Assembly (NCBI GenBank): GCA_050301235.1 | Contig: JBNKZD010000320.1 | Span: 33,537-97,536 of the forward strand | Direction of reading: 5' to 3' | DNA from: JAFGIN01 sp050301235 | Lineage (GTDB): Bacteria > Fibrobacterota > Chitinivibrionia > Chitinivibrionales > Chitinispirillaceae | Length of the DNA: 64,000 nucleotides | Notes under the pieces: model-generated | Databases searched by the model: none | What the model saw: the letters and a program-made list of their open reading frames with translations, nothing else | Told to the model about the DNA's origin: nothing | Program-made: the position numbers and the translations under genes | In this document: in pieces, positions 53,435 through 61,962 of the stretch | Position numbering within the stretch: position 1 is the stretch's first letter | Layout: the number at the start of each line of letters is the position of its first letter

Positions 53435-55327
53435 TTGAATCGTATTCAAATGATTTTAAGAAGGGCATGCCATTTGCGGTCACTACATATACCGGTTATG
53501 CTAAAACTGATAGCTTCAATTGTATTTCCGTTATTTATCGTCATTTCAGTTCCGTTTTTTCTCCAGATTTTGCATTGTGATGGAAGTGAAAAACTGTTAT
53601 GGTGGTATGAACACTTTGTCGGTGCGTATTATTGTAACCTCTTTATTACTGCAGCTCTGTTCATTTTATTTTACCTGATTTTAAATTCAACGTTCAGAGC
53701 AGGGATTGGAGTTATAGGAATAAGTGTCATTTTTGGAGTGATCGATTCCCAGAAGATGCGTATTTTAAACCAACCCTTTTTACCTGGCGATCTTTTGTTT
53801 ATGCGTCAAGCACTTACTATCGCAAAACTATACATAGTTCCGGTTTTGGGAGTGCTTGCGTTGCTTGGGCTGGTACTATTTCTGTTGTTGCGAATTAAAA
53901 AACGTGTGTACCACTTCCCACTTCCACCTCTTGTCAGAATTGTTGTATCTGTTATTGTGGTTGTTGCAGGCGGATTGATAATTTCTGACTATAAGCATGT
54001 GATCAACAAACTTAACAAACAATACTCTATTACCAATGAATTCTGGAATCAGCTGGGTAACTATCACAAAAATGGCGCAATGTACACATTTGCAATGAAT
54101 GTAACATCATTGAAAATTGAAAAACCACGTTCGTACAGTCGTGAAAAGGTAGAATCAATTTTTAATCATCTTCCGGAGATAGAGTCTGGTCAGAAGCCGA
54201 AACAGATTCAGAAACAACAACAAAAGCGGCAACTGAAACAACAGCAGCCTGATGTAATTGTTGTACTAAGTGAATCTTTCTGGGATATTACAAAAATATC
54301 TCCGGTAAAGATACCACGGGATCCGCTCAAAAATTTTCATGCAATTGGCAAAAAATTTCAAACGACAAAACTATTGTCACCATCATTTGGCGGAAATACC
54401 TGCAATGCTGAATTTGAAGTATTAACCGGAATGTCGCACAGTTATTTTCCACCTGGGGTAATTGCGTATAATCAGTCAATAACTCACCCGGTCCCATCAC
54501 TTGTCAGGGTTTTTAAGGAAAATGGATACCGGACAACCGGGATACACACTTTTAAACAATGGTTCTGGAACCGCACCAATGTGTATCGCCATTTTGGTTT
54601 CGACGCCTTTATTTCACAGGAAAATATGACAAATCCCCGATACAAAGGTTTTTATATAAGTGATCAGGAATTGGCGAGTCAGATTATATCTACAGCATCA
54701 GTAAATGGACAGCCTGACTTTATTTTCGCAATATCGATGCAGAATCATGGTCCCTATGATCTTAAAAGGTACGATTCACTGGACTGTCCGCTATCAACGC
54801 AGTTAAGTGTTGAAGCCGACAGGGAACTCAATAATTATGTGCAGGGATTGATCGATGCAGACAAGTCTCTTAAAATGATTGCGCGTTATATCGATACAAC
54901 AAAAACACCAACATTACTTCTGTTTTTTGGTGATCATCTGCCGGGGTTCAGTCATTTGTATGAAGAAACCGGTTTCAAAGAGAAAACACTTACGGATCAG
55001 ACCTGGTCACACACGACTTCCTCCGTCTGGTATGCAAATTTTTCATTGAAAACATTACCTGATTCAATGATCAGCATGTCATTTTTACCGCTGTTTATTA
55101 CACAGCAGGCAGGTGTGAAAACGCCAGCTTATTATCAATTCCTTGAAGAGTTGCGGCAGACAAAACCGTTGTTTAGCTTGTCAGGAGTTGAAATAGCATC
55201 TGCAAGTGAGGATTCTTCAGTGAATAAAGATACACTTTCAGAGTTTTCCCGAATCTGTGTATACGATGTACTGTTTGGTAAACAGTATGCAAGCCGCTAT
55301 CATCATGTGAATTATGCCATTCAATAA
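53435..55327 (+). CDS. LTA synthase / phosphoglycerol transferase family protein
   Basis: 630 residues from a TTG start. Five transmembrane helices (about 23-45, 66-85, 90-105, 133-152, 168-185), then a Lys/Gln-rich linker (253-271) and a sulfatase-like extracellular domain. Metal and nucleophile residues of LtaS are present: E280 in VVLSESFWD, T322 in GGNTCNAEFEVLTG, and the late FFGDHLPG (Asp-His). In a Gram-negative cell it is more likely to move phosphoglycerol or phosphoethanolamine groups onto a periplasmic glycan or lipid (MdoB/OpgB-like role) than to make lipoteichoic acid. Confidence 0.85.
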   Translation: MNRIQMILRRACHLRSLHIPVMLKLIASIVFPLFIVISVPFFLQILHCDGSEKLLWWYEHFVGAYYCNLFITAALFILFYLILNSTFRAGIGVIGISVIFGVIDSQKMRILNQPFLPGDLLFMRQALTIAKLYIVPVLGVLALLGLVLFLLLRIKKRVYHFPLPPLVRIVVSVIVVVAGGLIISDYKHVINKLNKQYSITNEFWNQLGNYHKNGAMYTFAMNVTSLKIEKPRSYSREKVESIFNHLPEIESGQKPKQIQKQQQKRQLKQQQPDVIVVLSESFWDITKISPVKIPRDPLKNFHAIGKKFQTTKLLSPSFGGNTCNAEFEVLTGMSHSYFPPGVIAYNQSITHPVPSLVRVFKENGYRTTGIHTFKQWFWNRTNVYRHFGFDAFISQENMTNPRYKGFYISDQELASQIISTASVNGQPDFIFAISMQNHGPYDLKRYDSLDCPLSTQLSVEADRELNNYVQGLIDADKSLKMIARYIDTTKTPTLLLFFGDHLPGFSHLYEETGFKEKTLTDQTWSHTTSSVWYANFSLKTLPDSMISMSFLPLFITQQAGVKTPAYYQFLEELRQTKPLFSLSGVEIASASEDSSVNKDTLSEFSRICVYDVLFGKQYASRYHHVNYAIQ

Positions 55328-55335
55328 TTATTAAA

Positions 55336-56091
55336 ATGAACTTGTATATTGGATGCTCCGGTTTCCATTATATGCACTGGAAGGGCAGTTTTTACCCCGA
55401 AACGCTGCCGACAGCCAAGTGGTTGGAATATTATTGTGCCTATTTTTCAACGGTTGAGATCAACGCATCGTTTTACCGATTTCCCACTGAACACATGGTG
55501 CAGTCCTGGAATGCAACTGCTACTGATGTAAACCGTGACTTCGTTTTTACTCTTAAAGGCAACAGATTGATTACTCACCTGAAACGGTTACATTTGACAC
55601 CTGAGTCAGAAAATGCGATCAACAGATTTATCAGATTATTCGATCTGTTTCAGAAAAATAAGGGGTGCATTCTCTGGCAACTTCACAGGTCCATGAAGTA
55701 TAATGATTCAAATCTTCGGATATTTGAAGAATTCTGTCGCTATCTTGCTAATATACCTTGCCGTTTTGTCATAGAATTCCGGGACCCGGAATGGTGGAAT
55801 GAAACAACCAATGAAATACTAAAAAATGCACATATAGGATTTTGTGTAGAATCGGGGTTAGGTCTTCCTGACCCAATGGTAGTTACTGCGGAGTTTGGCT
55901 ATATCAGGTTTCATGGACCCTCGGACAGTTATTCGTCAAATTACTCAGACGAACAATTGCTAGAGTGGAAGAGTAAAATTGAAGAATACCGTGACAGATG
56001 TAATGATATCTACTGCTATTTTAACAACGATATAAACGCCTACGCGGTTGCAAATGCTTTGCGGTTTCGGGAGTTGATGGGAAATTCTTAA
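55336..56091 (+). CDS. DUF72 family protein
   Basis: 251 residues of a TIM-barrel-like family (YecE-like). N-terminal YIGCSGFHYMHWKGSFYPETLP is the signature, followed by FSTVEINASFYRFPT, FVFTLKGNRLITH, the FVIEFRDPEWW strand and YCYFNNDINAYAVANA at the end. The family has no confirmed biochemical function. It starts 8 nt after the transferase and is probably co-transcribed. Confidence 0.87.
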   Translation: MNLYIGCSGFHYMHWKGSFYPETLPTAKWLEYYCAYFSTVEINASFYRFPTEHMVQSWNATATDVNRDFVFTLKGNRLITHLKRLHLTPESENAINRFIRLFDLFQKNKGCILWQLHRSMKYNDSNLRIFEEFCRYLANIPCRFVIEFRDPEWWNETTNEILKNAHIGFCVESGLGLPDPMVVTAEFGYIRFHGPSDSYSSNYSDEQLLEWKSKIEEYRDRCNDIYCYFNNDINAYAVANALRFRELMGNS

Positions 56092-56423
56092 GGATGACTG
56101 GGGGACGGAGAGACATAGGGACGGGGGGGCATGTGGGAAATGCTGATTGAAGATATGCAATTTTTTCGAATGTCGCGATCGCCTCACCTCCTTGATCCCC
56201 CTCTCCATTAGTGAATGGAGAGGGGGAAAGATAAGAAAAAATGCTGGTTTTTTATTATTCCCCAAAAGCAAAACTGGTATACATTTGAGTGCCCTGCATT
56301 TTAATGCAGGTTTAGTTTTGTTGAAAACGGAATTGAGCCCCCCTTTCTCCACGCGTGGAGAGAGGGCAGGGGAGAGAGGCAATGAGCGGCTACTGCGATC
56401 TGCGAAATTCGCAATTGTCTCAT
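56092..56423. repeat. Intergenic region with dispersed palindromic repeat
   Basis: No supported gene. It holds a perfect 13-bp hairpin, CCCCCTCTCCATT (56197-56209), loop AGTG, AATGGAGAGGGGG (56214-56226), which recurs exactly at 63382-63411. A second near-perfect palindrome centred on CTCCACGCGTGGAG covers 56341-56366 (one mismatch). Pyrimidine/purine-rich arms resemble REP/BIME-type or MITE ends. Possible function: transcription termination between the DUF72 gene and the convergent OppF gene. Confidence 0.6.
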
Positions 56424-57422
56424 TTATTCAACATTAAAACACGCGACCTGATGTCCATTGCTATTGTTAACAAGCTCCGGGAATGCAGCAGTGCATTTTT
56501 CAGTCCGTCGCGGACAACGGGGGTAAAATGAACACCCTGTTACCGGCGGAATCGCACTCTGTTCTTCACGGAGCGATTGGCCACGGGTGGTTCTTCCTTT
56601 ACCGGGGAGAGGGACACTTTCCAGCAGTATGTGCGTGTACGGGTGTAGTGGGGAATCAAAAATCTGCTGATCGGTGCCACTTTCGACAATCTTTCCCATG
56701 TACATGACCGCAAGTCTGTTAGCAATATGCCTGACAACTGCTAGGTCGTGTGAGATAAAAAGCATTGTCAGATTATAATCTTTCTGGAGGTCCTGGAGCA
56801 GATTGATAATCTGCGCCTGGATCGAGACATCAAGTGCGCTTACCGGCTCATCGGCAATGACCACTTCCGGTTCTGTAATTAATGCTCGTGCAATTCCTAT
56901 TCTCTGACGCTGGCCACCGGAAAATTCATGTGGATAGCGGTTGAGGTATTCGGGAGAGAGTCCGACTTTTGATAATATGTTTTTGATCCGTTCAACTCGC
57001 TCTTTTTTTGCATAGTTGTGGATTAGCAATGGCTCATCCAGAATCGATCTGATGGTCATTCGCGGGTCCAACGAGCTATAGGGATCCTGAAAGACGACCT
57101 GAAGCTGCTTTCGCATCTGTTTTTTGCCCTGGTTGTCCAGCAGGCTCCACTGGACCGGAGCATTGTTCCAAGGACCGGTAGCGAGTTCTATTGTCCCTGA
57201 TGTCTGATGGGTGAGCCCCAGAATCGATTGTGCCGTGGTTGTTTTCCCACATCCGGATTCGCCGACCAGTGCAAACATTTCACCTTTATTTACAACGCAC
57301 GATACATCGTCAACCGCCTTGACATGTCCCTGAATCTTACCAAACACCCCTTTTCTCACAGGAAAATGAACCCGGAGATTCTTTACCGAAATTACAGGCG
57401 GCCGGGTTGTTGTATCACTCAT
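56424..57422 (-). CDS. oppF: Oligopeptide/dipeptide ABC transporter ATPase, OppF/DppF type
   Basis: 332 residues. Walker A GESGCGKTTTAQSILGL, Q-loop VFQDPYSSLDPRMTI, signature FSGGQRQRIGIARAL, Walker B VVIADEPVSALDVS, H-loop LFISHDLAVV, and the C-terminal oligopeptide-type Cys cluster CSFYPRCPRRTEKC that may hold an FeS cluster. The start region VISVKNLRVHFPVRKG is complete. It overlaps OppD by 8 nt. No permeases or binding protein lie on either side, so the pair depends on subunits encoded elsewhere. Confidence 0.9.
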   Translation of the reverse strand: MSDTTTRPPVISVKNLRVHFPVRKGVFGKIQGHVKAVDDVSCVVNKGEMFALVGESGCGKTTTAQSILGLTHQTSGTIELATGPWNNAPVQWSLLDNQGKKQMRKQLQVVFQDPYSSLDPRMTIRSILDEPLLIHNYAKKERVERIKNILSKVGLSPEYLNRYPHEFSGGQRQRIGIARALITEPEVVIADEPVSALDVSIQAQIINLLQDLQKDYNLTMLFISHDLAVVRHIANRLAVMYMGKIVESGTDQQIFDSPLHPYTHILLESVPLPGKGRTTRGQSLREEQSAIPPVTGCSFYPRCPRRTEKCTAAFPELVNNSNGHQVACFNVE

Positions 57423-58383
57423 AGAGAAAACACCTCACCTGATGATTGTCTGAAACCGTAGTTAACGGAGGTTCCCCAACTTTGCACCTGTCCATACAGC
57501 GACTGCACCGTGGATGGAATGGACATCCAGAAGGAATCGAGCTGAGCGTTGGTACTTCACCGGGAATGACCGTTAAACGTGTTTTTTTCTTATTGAGATG
57601 AGGGACAGTTTCAAGAAGGTTTACGGTGTACGGATGTAACGGTGTGTCAAACAGTTTCTCCACAGGAGCGTATTCCATCATTAACCCGGCATACATCACC
57701 ATGACATTATGAGCAATATCCCCAACGATACCCAGATTGTGGGTGATCATGATCATGCTCATATGTTTACTTTTCTGAAGAGAATGGAGAAGGTCAAGGA
57801 TTCTCGCCTGTACCGTGACATCGAGAGCGGTCGTTGGTTCATCAGCAATGAGCAGCTTTGGTGAACACACCAGTGCCATGGCAATCATCACCCGCTGTCG
57901 CATCCCGCCGCTGAGCTGATGAGGGTAACTGGCAATAACCCGATCGGTATCATTGATACCAACCTCTTTAAGAATCTTATGAGTCAAATCGAGTGCTTCA
58001 GCTGCGGATTTTGACATGTGATGAAAAATCGACTCCATGATCTGCATCCCGCAGGTGAAAACCGGGTTCAGTGATGTCATCGGGTCCTGAAAAATCAACG
58101 AAATTGCTCCACCCCGGATTTTCTGCATCTCTTTTTCGGGCAGACTCAGCAGGTTTTTATCGTTGAAAACAATGTCCCCCTTTTCGATAAAACCATAGGG
58201 AGCGGGAACCAGCCTCATAATTGAGAGCGCCGTGAGCGATTTTCCACAACCGGACTCCCCAACAATTCCCAGCGTCGTTTTTTCTTCAAGCGAAAATGAG
58301 AGGCCGCGAACAGCTTTCAGCACCTTTTTATCGATGGTTCTGAACGAAACATGCAGATCGTTGCATGAGATACAGTCTGACAG
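57415..58383 (-). CDS. oppD: Oligopeptide/dipeptide ABC transporter ATPase, OppD/DppD type, CTG start
   Basis: 322 residues when started at CTG 58383. The first conventional start in frame, a GTG at 58323, would remove the first beta strand. Between the upstream stop and that GTG there is no ATG, GTG or TTG in frame. The upstream codons encode SDCISCNDLHVSFRTIDKKVL, exactly the expected OppD N-terminus. A GGAGG (minus strand) lies 5 nt before the CTG. Core motifs: GESGCGKSLTALSI, LIFQDPMTSLNPV, LSGGMRQRVMIAMAL, LIADEPTTALDVT, MITHNLGIV, and a C-terminal Cys cluster CPFHPRCSRCMDRC. Ends by overlapping oppF. Confidence 0.87.
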   Translation of the reverse strand: MSDCISCNDLHVSFRTIDKKVLKAVRGLSFSLEEKTTLGIVGESGCGKSLTALSIMRLVPAPYGFIEKGDIVFNDKNLLSLPEKEMQKIRGGAISLIFQDPMTSLNPVFTCGMQIMESIFHHMSKSAAEALDLTHKILKEVGINDTDRVIASYPHQLSGGMRQRVMIAMALVCSPKLLIADEPTTALDVTVQARILDLLHSLQKSKHMSMIMITHNLGIVGDIAHNVMVMYAGLMMEYAPVEKLFDTPLHPYTVNLLETVPHLNKKKTRLTVIPGEVPTLSSIPSGCPFHPRCSRCMDRCKVGEPPLTTVSDNHQVRCFLYE

Positions 58384-58492
58384 AGCAGCCTCCGAATTAA
58401 TGTATGTTTGATCTAAAAATAACAGATTATCGATGAAATTACAAAAATATTATCTCCTGATTATGTGCTTATATTCTCTAAATCGCGCAGCT

Positions 58493-58668
58493 GGGGGAGG
58501 GGCTTGCGTTGTAACAACGCACCCTCCCCCTCAAAAAGCCAAATGCCATTGATCGCAAAATCTGTTTTTCCGCATCAATGGTATTTGGCTTTTTGACTCC
58601 CCACCCGATACGAAAGGTTTGCCACGATAAATTCTTCCTATCGTCAGAATTTGTGGTCAAACCTCTCG
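58493..58668. repeat. Cluster of three large inverted repeats
   Basis: Three hairpins in tandem in a 596-nt gene-free stretch (58384-58979). (1) GGGGGAGGG (58493-58501) with CCCTCCCCC (58522-58530), enclosing GCGTTG-TAA-CAACGC. (2) A 23-bp arm pair, 58531-58553 with 58574-58596, one mismatch, 20-nt loop. (3) 58611-58635 with 58646-58668, imperfect. Further short repeats follow (ACCCC-TTT-GGGGT near 58790). Hairpin 2 is symmetrical enough to terminate transcripts from both sides, but the cluster looks more like mobile palindromic elements. No tRNA was found here. Confidence 0.6.
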
Positions 58669-58979
58669 TAACTCTCTCTTTTATGGACTGTTTTTTGGGT
58701 AGATTACCACAAAATGCTTTTTAATTTGCAATTGGTGGTAAAGTAAGATCAGGCAGAAAGAATCTACCTGATCCTGAGATCAGATGCAACCCCTTTGGGG
58801 TAGGATTTAGCAATTCTTAAATTTCCGGCTGTCGGGTAGCCAGATTGTCTGCCTGTCTTTTTTTCTTAAACTCCCACCGACCCTTCGCCTCCAGTCTGTA
58901 TCACTCTAACCACGTCACTCCATCTTCGACACAGACACCTCCTTGACTCACTTCCTAAATTAACCTATATTAAATTCAA

Positions 58980-59651
58980 ATGAAAACTGAAGAGAGAATT
59001 ACCGTTTTACCTGGATTGTTAATAGTGATACTTTGCATTGTTGTCAGTGCAGAAAATTGTATAACATTTAAAAATGATAGTACAATTTGTTGTAAATTAA
59101 AATTGAAATCTGATAATTATTTCATTAATAATTGCGTTTATCTCTACGATACTTTGAAAGTTGATTTGAATGATGTGAATAGACTGCAAATTAATGGGAA
59201 AACTTTTGTTAGAGTGAAAAACGGAAGGACGCTCTCTCAATTTGCAGAACTTGAACTGGATGGCGATCTCAAACTATATGTAAAAAAGGATCAATTTCAA
59301 GCCGGAAGTGCAAATTTTTATAATGCAACATCTACCTATTTCTCAATAGGTGATGATAGCTTGCATCATTATTCTCTAACTAATCTTCTTAGATATTTTC
59401 CGGCAGAACCAGCGTCAAGGGTGTACTTGAATAAGGCAAATTTAAAACGGTGGATTTCAGTAGGCATAAGAACTTATTCGTTTATTCCATTATACCTGGG
59501 TATTCATCAGCTAATGAATGAAAAAAGTAAATTGTATCTGATTTCAATCGGAGTTGGAGTTTCGATGCTGATAGTTCCATCTTTTACATTCACACCTTCA
59601 ATCAAAAAAGATGTTAAAGAGGCGATATCTATATTTAATGAAAAGCAATGA
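58980..59651 (+). CDS. Membrane protein of unknown function
   Basis: 223 residues. An N-terminal hydrophobic segment (PGLLIVILCIVVSA, about 10-24) is a signal peptide or anchor, the middle 130 residues are beta-rich and charged, and two hydrophobic segments lie near the C-terminus (about 155-180 and 188-205). No family recognised. It overlaps the CPBP protease gene by 4 nt, so the two are probably made together, perhaps as substrate or partner. AT-rich relative to neighbours. Confidence 0.55.
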   Translation: MKTEERITVLPGLLIVILCIVVSAENCITFKNDSTICCKLKLKSDNYFINNCVYLYDTLKVDLNDVNRLQINGKTFVRVKNGRTLSQFAELELDGDLKLYVKKDQFQAGSANFYNATSTYFSIGDDSLHHYSLTNLLRYFPAEPASRVYLNKANLKRWISVGIRTYSFIPLYLGIHQLMNEKSKLYLISIGVGVSMLIVPSFTFTPSIKKDVKEAISIFNEKQ

Positions 59652-60316
59652 ATGAATTCAGCATGAATAAAATAAAATTAGCAGAATACTATTCAGTTAT
59701 CATTATAGTATTTGGTTATTTTGCGGTTCGAAGCATGATGCTGCTTTTAAAGTATCATGCTACTTCAATTCCGATTGGGAATACCAGCCTTAGTTTCTTA
59801 ATAGTAATCGAATCAGTGCTGCTATTACTGTTCTATACTTATTGTAAATACAGAAGGATAGAAAATATTTTTGACTTTCAGCTTGGTTTGAAAACGTTAT
59901 TATATGGAATTTTACTTTTTATAATCTCTTATGTTTTCTTCCGATTGCTATTTCCTGTTTTAGTCATATTATTAGTTCCAGATTATCAGAATCTGCAACC
60001 AGTTTTTGGATACGGCGTTAAACTGTCTTTTCTGCTTATAGTTACTCTAAGTGTTTTAAATGGATATTTTGAAGAATTATTTTTAATAAGATACACATTT
60101 GCGGTTTTAGAAAAGTATGTCAGCATTACATCTGTAGTTGCAATCAGCACTTTAATCAGGCTTTCATATCACACATATCAAGGGTTGCCTGGTGTACTAT
60201 TTGTGATGTGTATAGGACTAATTTTTTGTTTAACATACTTTAGGTTTAAAACCTTTGAGCCAATTGTAATTTCACATGTGTTATGGGATATTTTTTCGTT
60301 ATCTCATTACAGTTAA
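59648..60316 (+). CDS. CPBP family intramembrane metalloprotease
   Basis: 222-residue membrane protein with about seven helices. The CPBP (Abi) motifs are present: EELFLIR (EE...R, near 140), a His in RLSYHTYQG (second motif) and SHVLWDIF (HxxxD, near 212). The family includes CAAX prenyl protease-like enzymes and bacteriocin immunity proteins; the role here is unknown. The 4-nt overlap with the upstream unknown membrane gene suggests a functional pair. Confidence 0.8.
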   Translation: MNEFSMNKIKLAEYYSVIIIVFGYFAVRSMMLLLKYHATSIPIGNTSLSFLIVIESVLLLLFYTYCKYRRIENIFDFQLGLKTLLYGILLFIISYVFFRLLFPVLVILLVPDYQNLQPVFGYGVKLSFLLIVTLSVLNGYFEELFLIRYTFAVLEKYVSITSVVAISTLIRLSYHTYQGLPGVLFVMCIGLIFCLTYFRFKTFEPIVISHVLWDIFSLSHYS

Positions 60317-60379
60317 ACAATTATTGCTGTTAATTTTTCACTGGAAAATTATTCTCATTTACTTTAAAAAGGAGGTCAA

Positions 60380-61846
60380 ATGTCTCATCCATCACTTTTC
60401 GGACGGGCAATTCTTGCGATTGTGCTCTTTATCGGATTTTATGTTTTAGCACTGGGTATTGCGGCATTACTTGTGTATCTGCCATATCTTGAATTAACCG
60501 CTGCACATCGGATTCACGTAAAAATCGTGTTATTCTGCCTGATTGGTGCAGGAATGATTATCTGGTCGGTATTGCCGCGATTCGATAAATTTATTGCACC
60601 TGGTCCGGTGATCGATCTGGACAAAAATCCCCAATTTTATGCAGCCATAAAGGATATCGCTGATCAGTCACAGCAAACAATGCCGGAGCAGATTTACCTT
60701 GTATCTGATCTCAATGCATGGGTCGCAAGTCGTGGTGGCATTATGGGATTTGGCAGTAAGCGTGTAATGGGGATCGGGTTGCCGTTAATTGCAGAAATGA
60801 CCGTTGACCAGTTGAAATCGGTTCTGGCGCATGAGTTTGGTCACTATCACGGCGGTGATGTCAAGCTCGGCCCATGGATTTACAAAACTCGGGCTGCTAT
60901 CGGACGGACAATTAATAATCTCGCTCATCACAGCGGTTTACTTCAGAAGCCTTTTCTCTGGTACGGGAACGCATTTTTGCGAATTACTCATGGGATCTCG
61001 CGACAGCAGGAGTTTGCAGCAGATGCTCTTGCAGCGCGGATGTTCGGTAAAAAACCGATGATCGACGGATTAACGAAGGTTCACAAATTAGGACCTGCAT
61101 TTGAATGGTTCTGGAGAAATGAGATGGGACTGGTATTGGAAAAAGGGTATTACGCGCCTATCAGCAGCGGTTTTGCACAATATCTCCAATCTGCTGATGT
61201 AGTGAAGGACATGGATGATGTTCTGAAAGAACAATTAACAACTGAAAAAGCAGACCCGTTTGATACACATCCGACTCTGCGTGAACGGCTTGATGCATTA
61301 GCCGACTTTCCTGAAACAGCAGGCAAAAGTGATGACCGGCAGGCAAGCGCGTTATTCGACCAGAAAATCAGTGAGATGGAGACCAAGTTTGTGGAGTGGG
61401 CCGGAGAAGTGGGACCAAAAAAGCTTAAAATTATAGGCTGGAATGATGTGGCATCAAAGATATATCCCGGAGTCTGGGAGGAGAACGCAAAAGAGTGCAG
61501 AAGAAAATTCAACAAAGGTACAACTGCACTCGATTTTCCGGTACTTATAGGAGATGTAGAGCTTTTTCCCATGCCGGATGCAGATTCTGTACCCGCAGGA
61601 TTAACTGCTGTCCAGATGCGCACCTTTTTAATGAATAGTGAATTAAGTCAGCTGCTCGGTCATGCGCTTGTTCAGGATGGATGGGAGCCAAGAACAAAGC
61701 CCGGTGAGAGTGTGATATTATTTAAAAACGACAAATCATTTGCTGCGTTCGATTTAACTTCAAAACTGCTTAAGGAGGAGATATCGGTAAATGACTGGCG
61801 TAAAGCATGTGTCAACGCAGGAATTGAGAAACTTGCGATTGTCTGA
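60380..61846 (+). CDS. M48 family membrane zinc metallopeptidase
   Basis: 488 residues. Two N-terminal transmembrane helices (about 11-33 and 46-63), then an M48 catalytic domain with HEFGH (H151, E152, H155) and the third-ligand Glu in QQEFAADALAARMFG near 213. The last 150 residues are not part of the usual HtpX fold and have no recognised domain. An AAAGGAGG Shine-Dalgarno 5-6 nt before the ATG indicates strong translation. HtpX-like proteases degrade misfolded membrane proteins, a likely but inferred role. Confidence 0.88.
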   Translation: MSHPSLFGRAILAIVLFIGFYVLALGIAALLVYLPYLELTAAHRIHVKIVLFCLIGAGMIIWSVLPRFDKFIAPGPVIDLDKNPQFYAAIKDIADQSQQTMPEQIYLVSDLNAWVASRGGIMGFGSKRVMGIGLPLIAEMTVDQLKSVLAHEFGHYHGGDVKLGPWIYKTRAAIGRTINNLAHHSGLLQKPFLWYGNAFLRITHGISRQQEFAADALAARMFGKKPMIDGLTKVHKLGPAFEWFWRNEMGLVLEKGYYAPISSGFAQYLQSADVVKDMDDVLKEQLTTEKADPFDTHPTLRERLDALADFPETAGKSDDRQASALFDQKISEMETKFVEWAGEVGPKKLKIIGWNDVASKIYPGVWEENAKECRRKFNKGTTALDFPVLIGDVELFPMPDADSVPAGLTAVQMRTFLMNSELSQLLGHALVQDGWEPRTKPGESVILFKNDKSFAAFDLTSKLLKEEISVNDWRKACVNAGIEKLAIV

Positions 61847-61962
61847 GGGGTAAATTGTTAAGAGAATCCAAATTTCAAAAAAATGAGCGATTCGCTTTGT
61901 TTAATGTGTCTTCAAAAAAAGATACACGTTGTATATTTACCATACGAGGGAGATAAGAAATA

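Noticed and set aside
56147..56437. 96-codon frame sharing a peptide (PLSISEWRGG) with a frame near 63299
   Set aside because: The shared peptide is only translation of the common 30-nt hairpin repeat, not a shared protein family.
58493..58530. GCGTTG-TAA-CAACGC read as an attC core
   Set aside because: The GTTG/CAAC halves are adjacent inside one hairpin, not separated at the ends as in attC.
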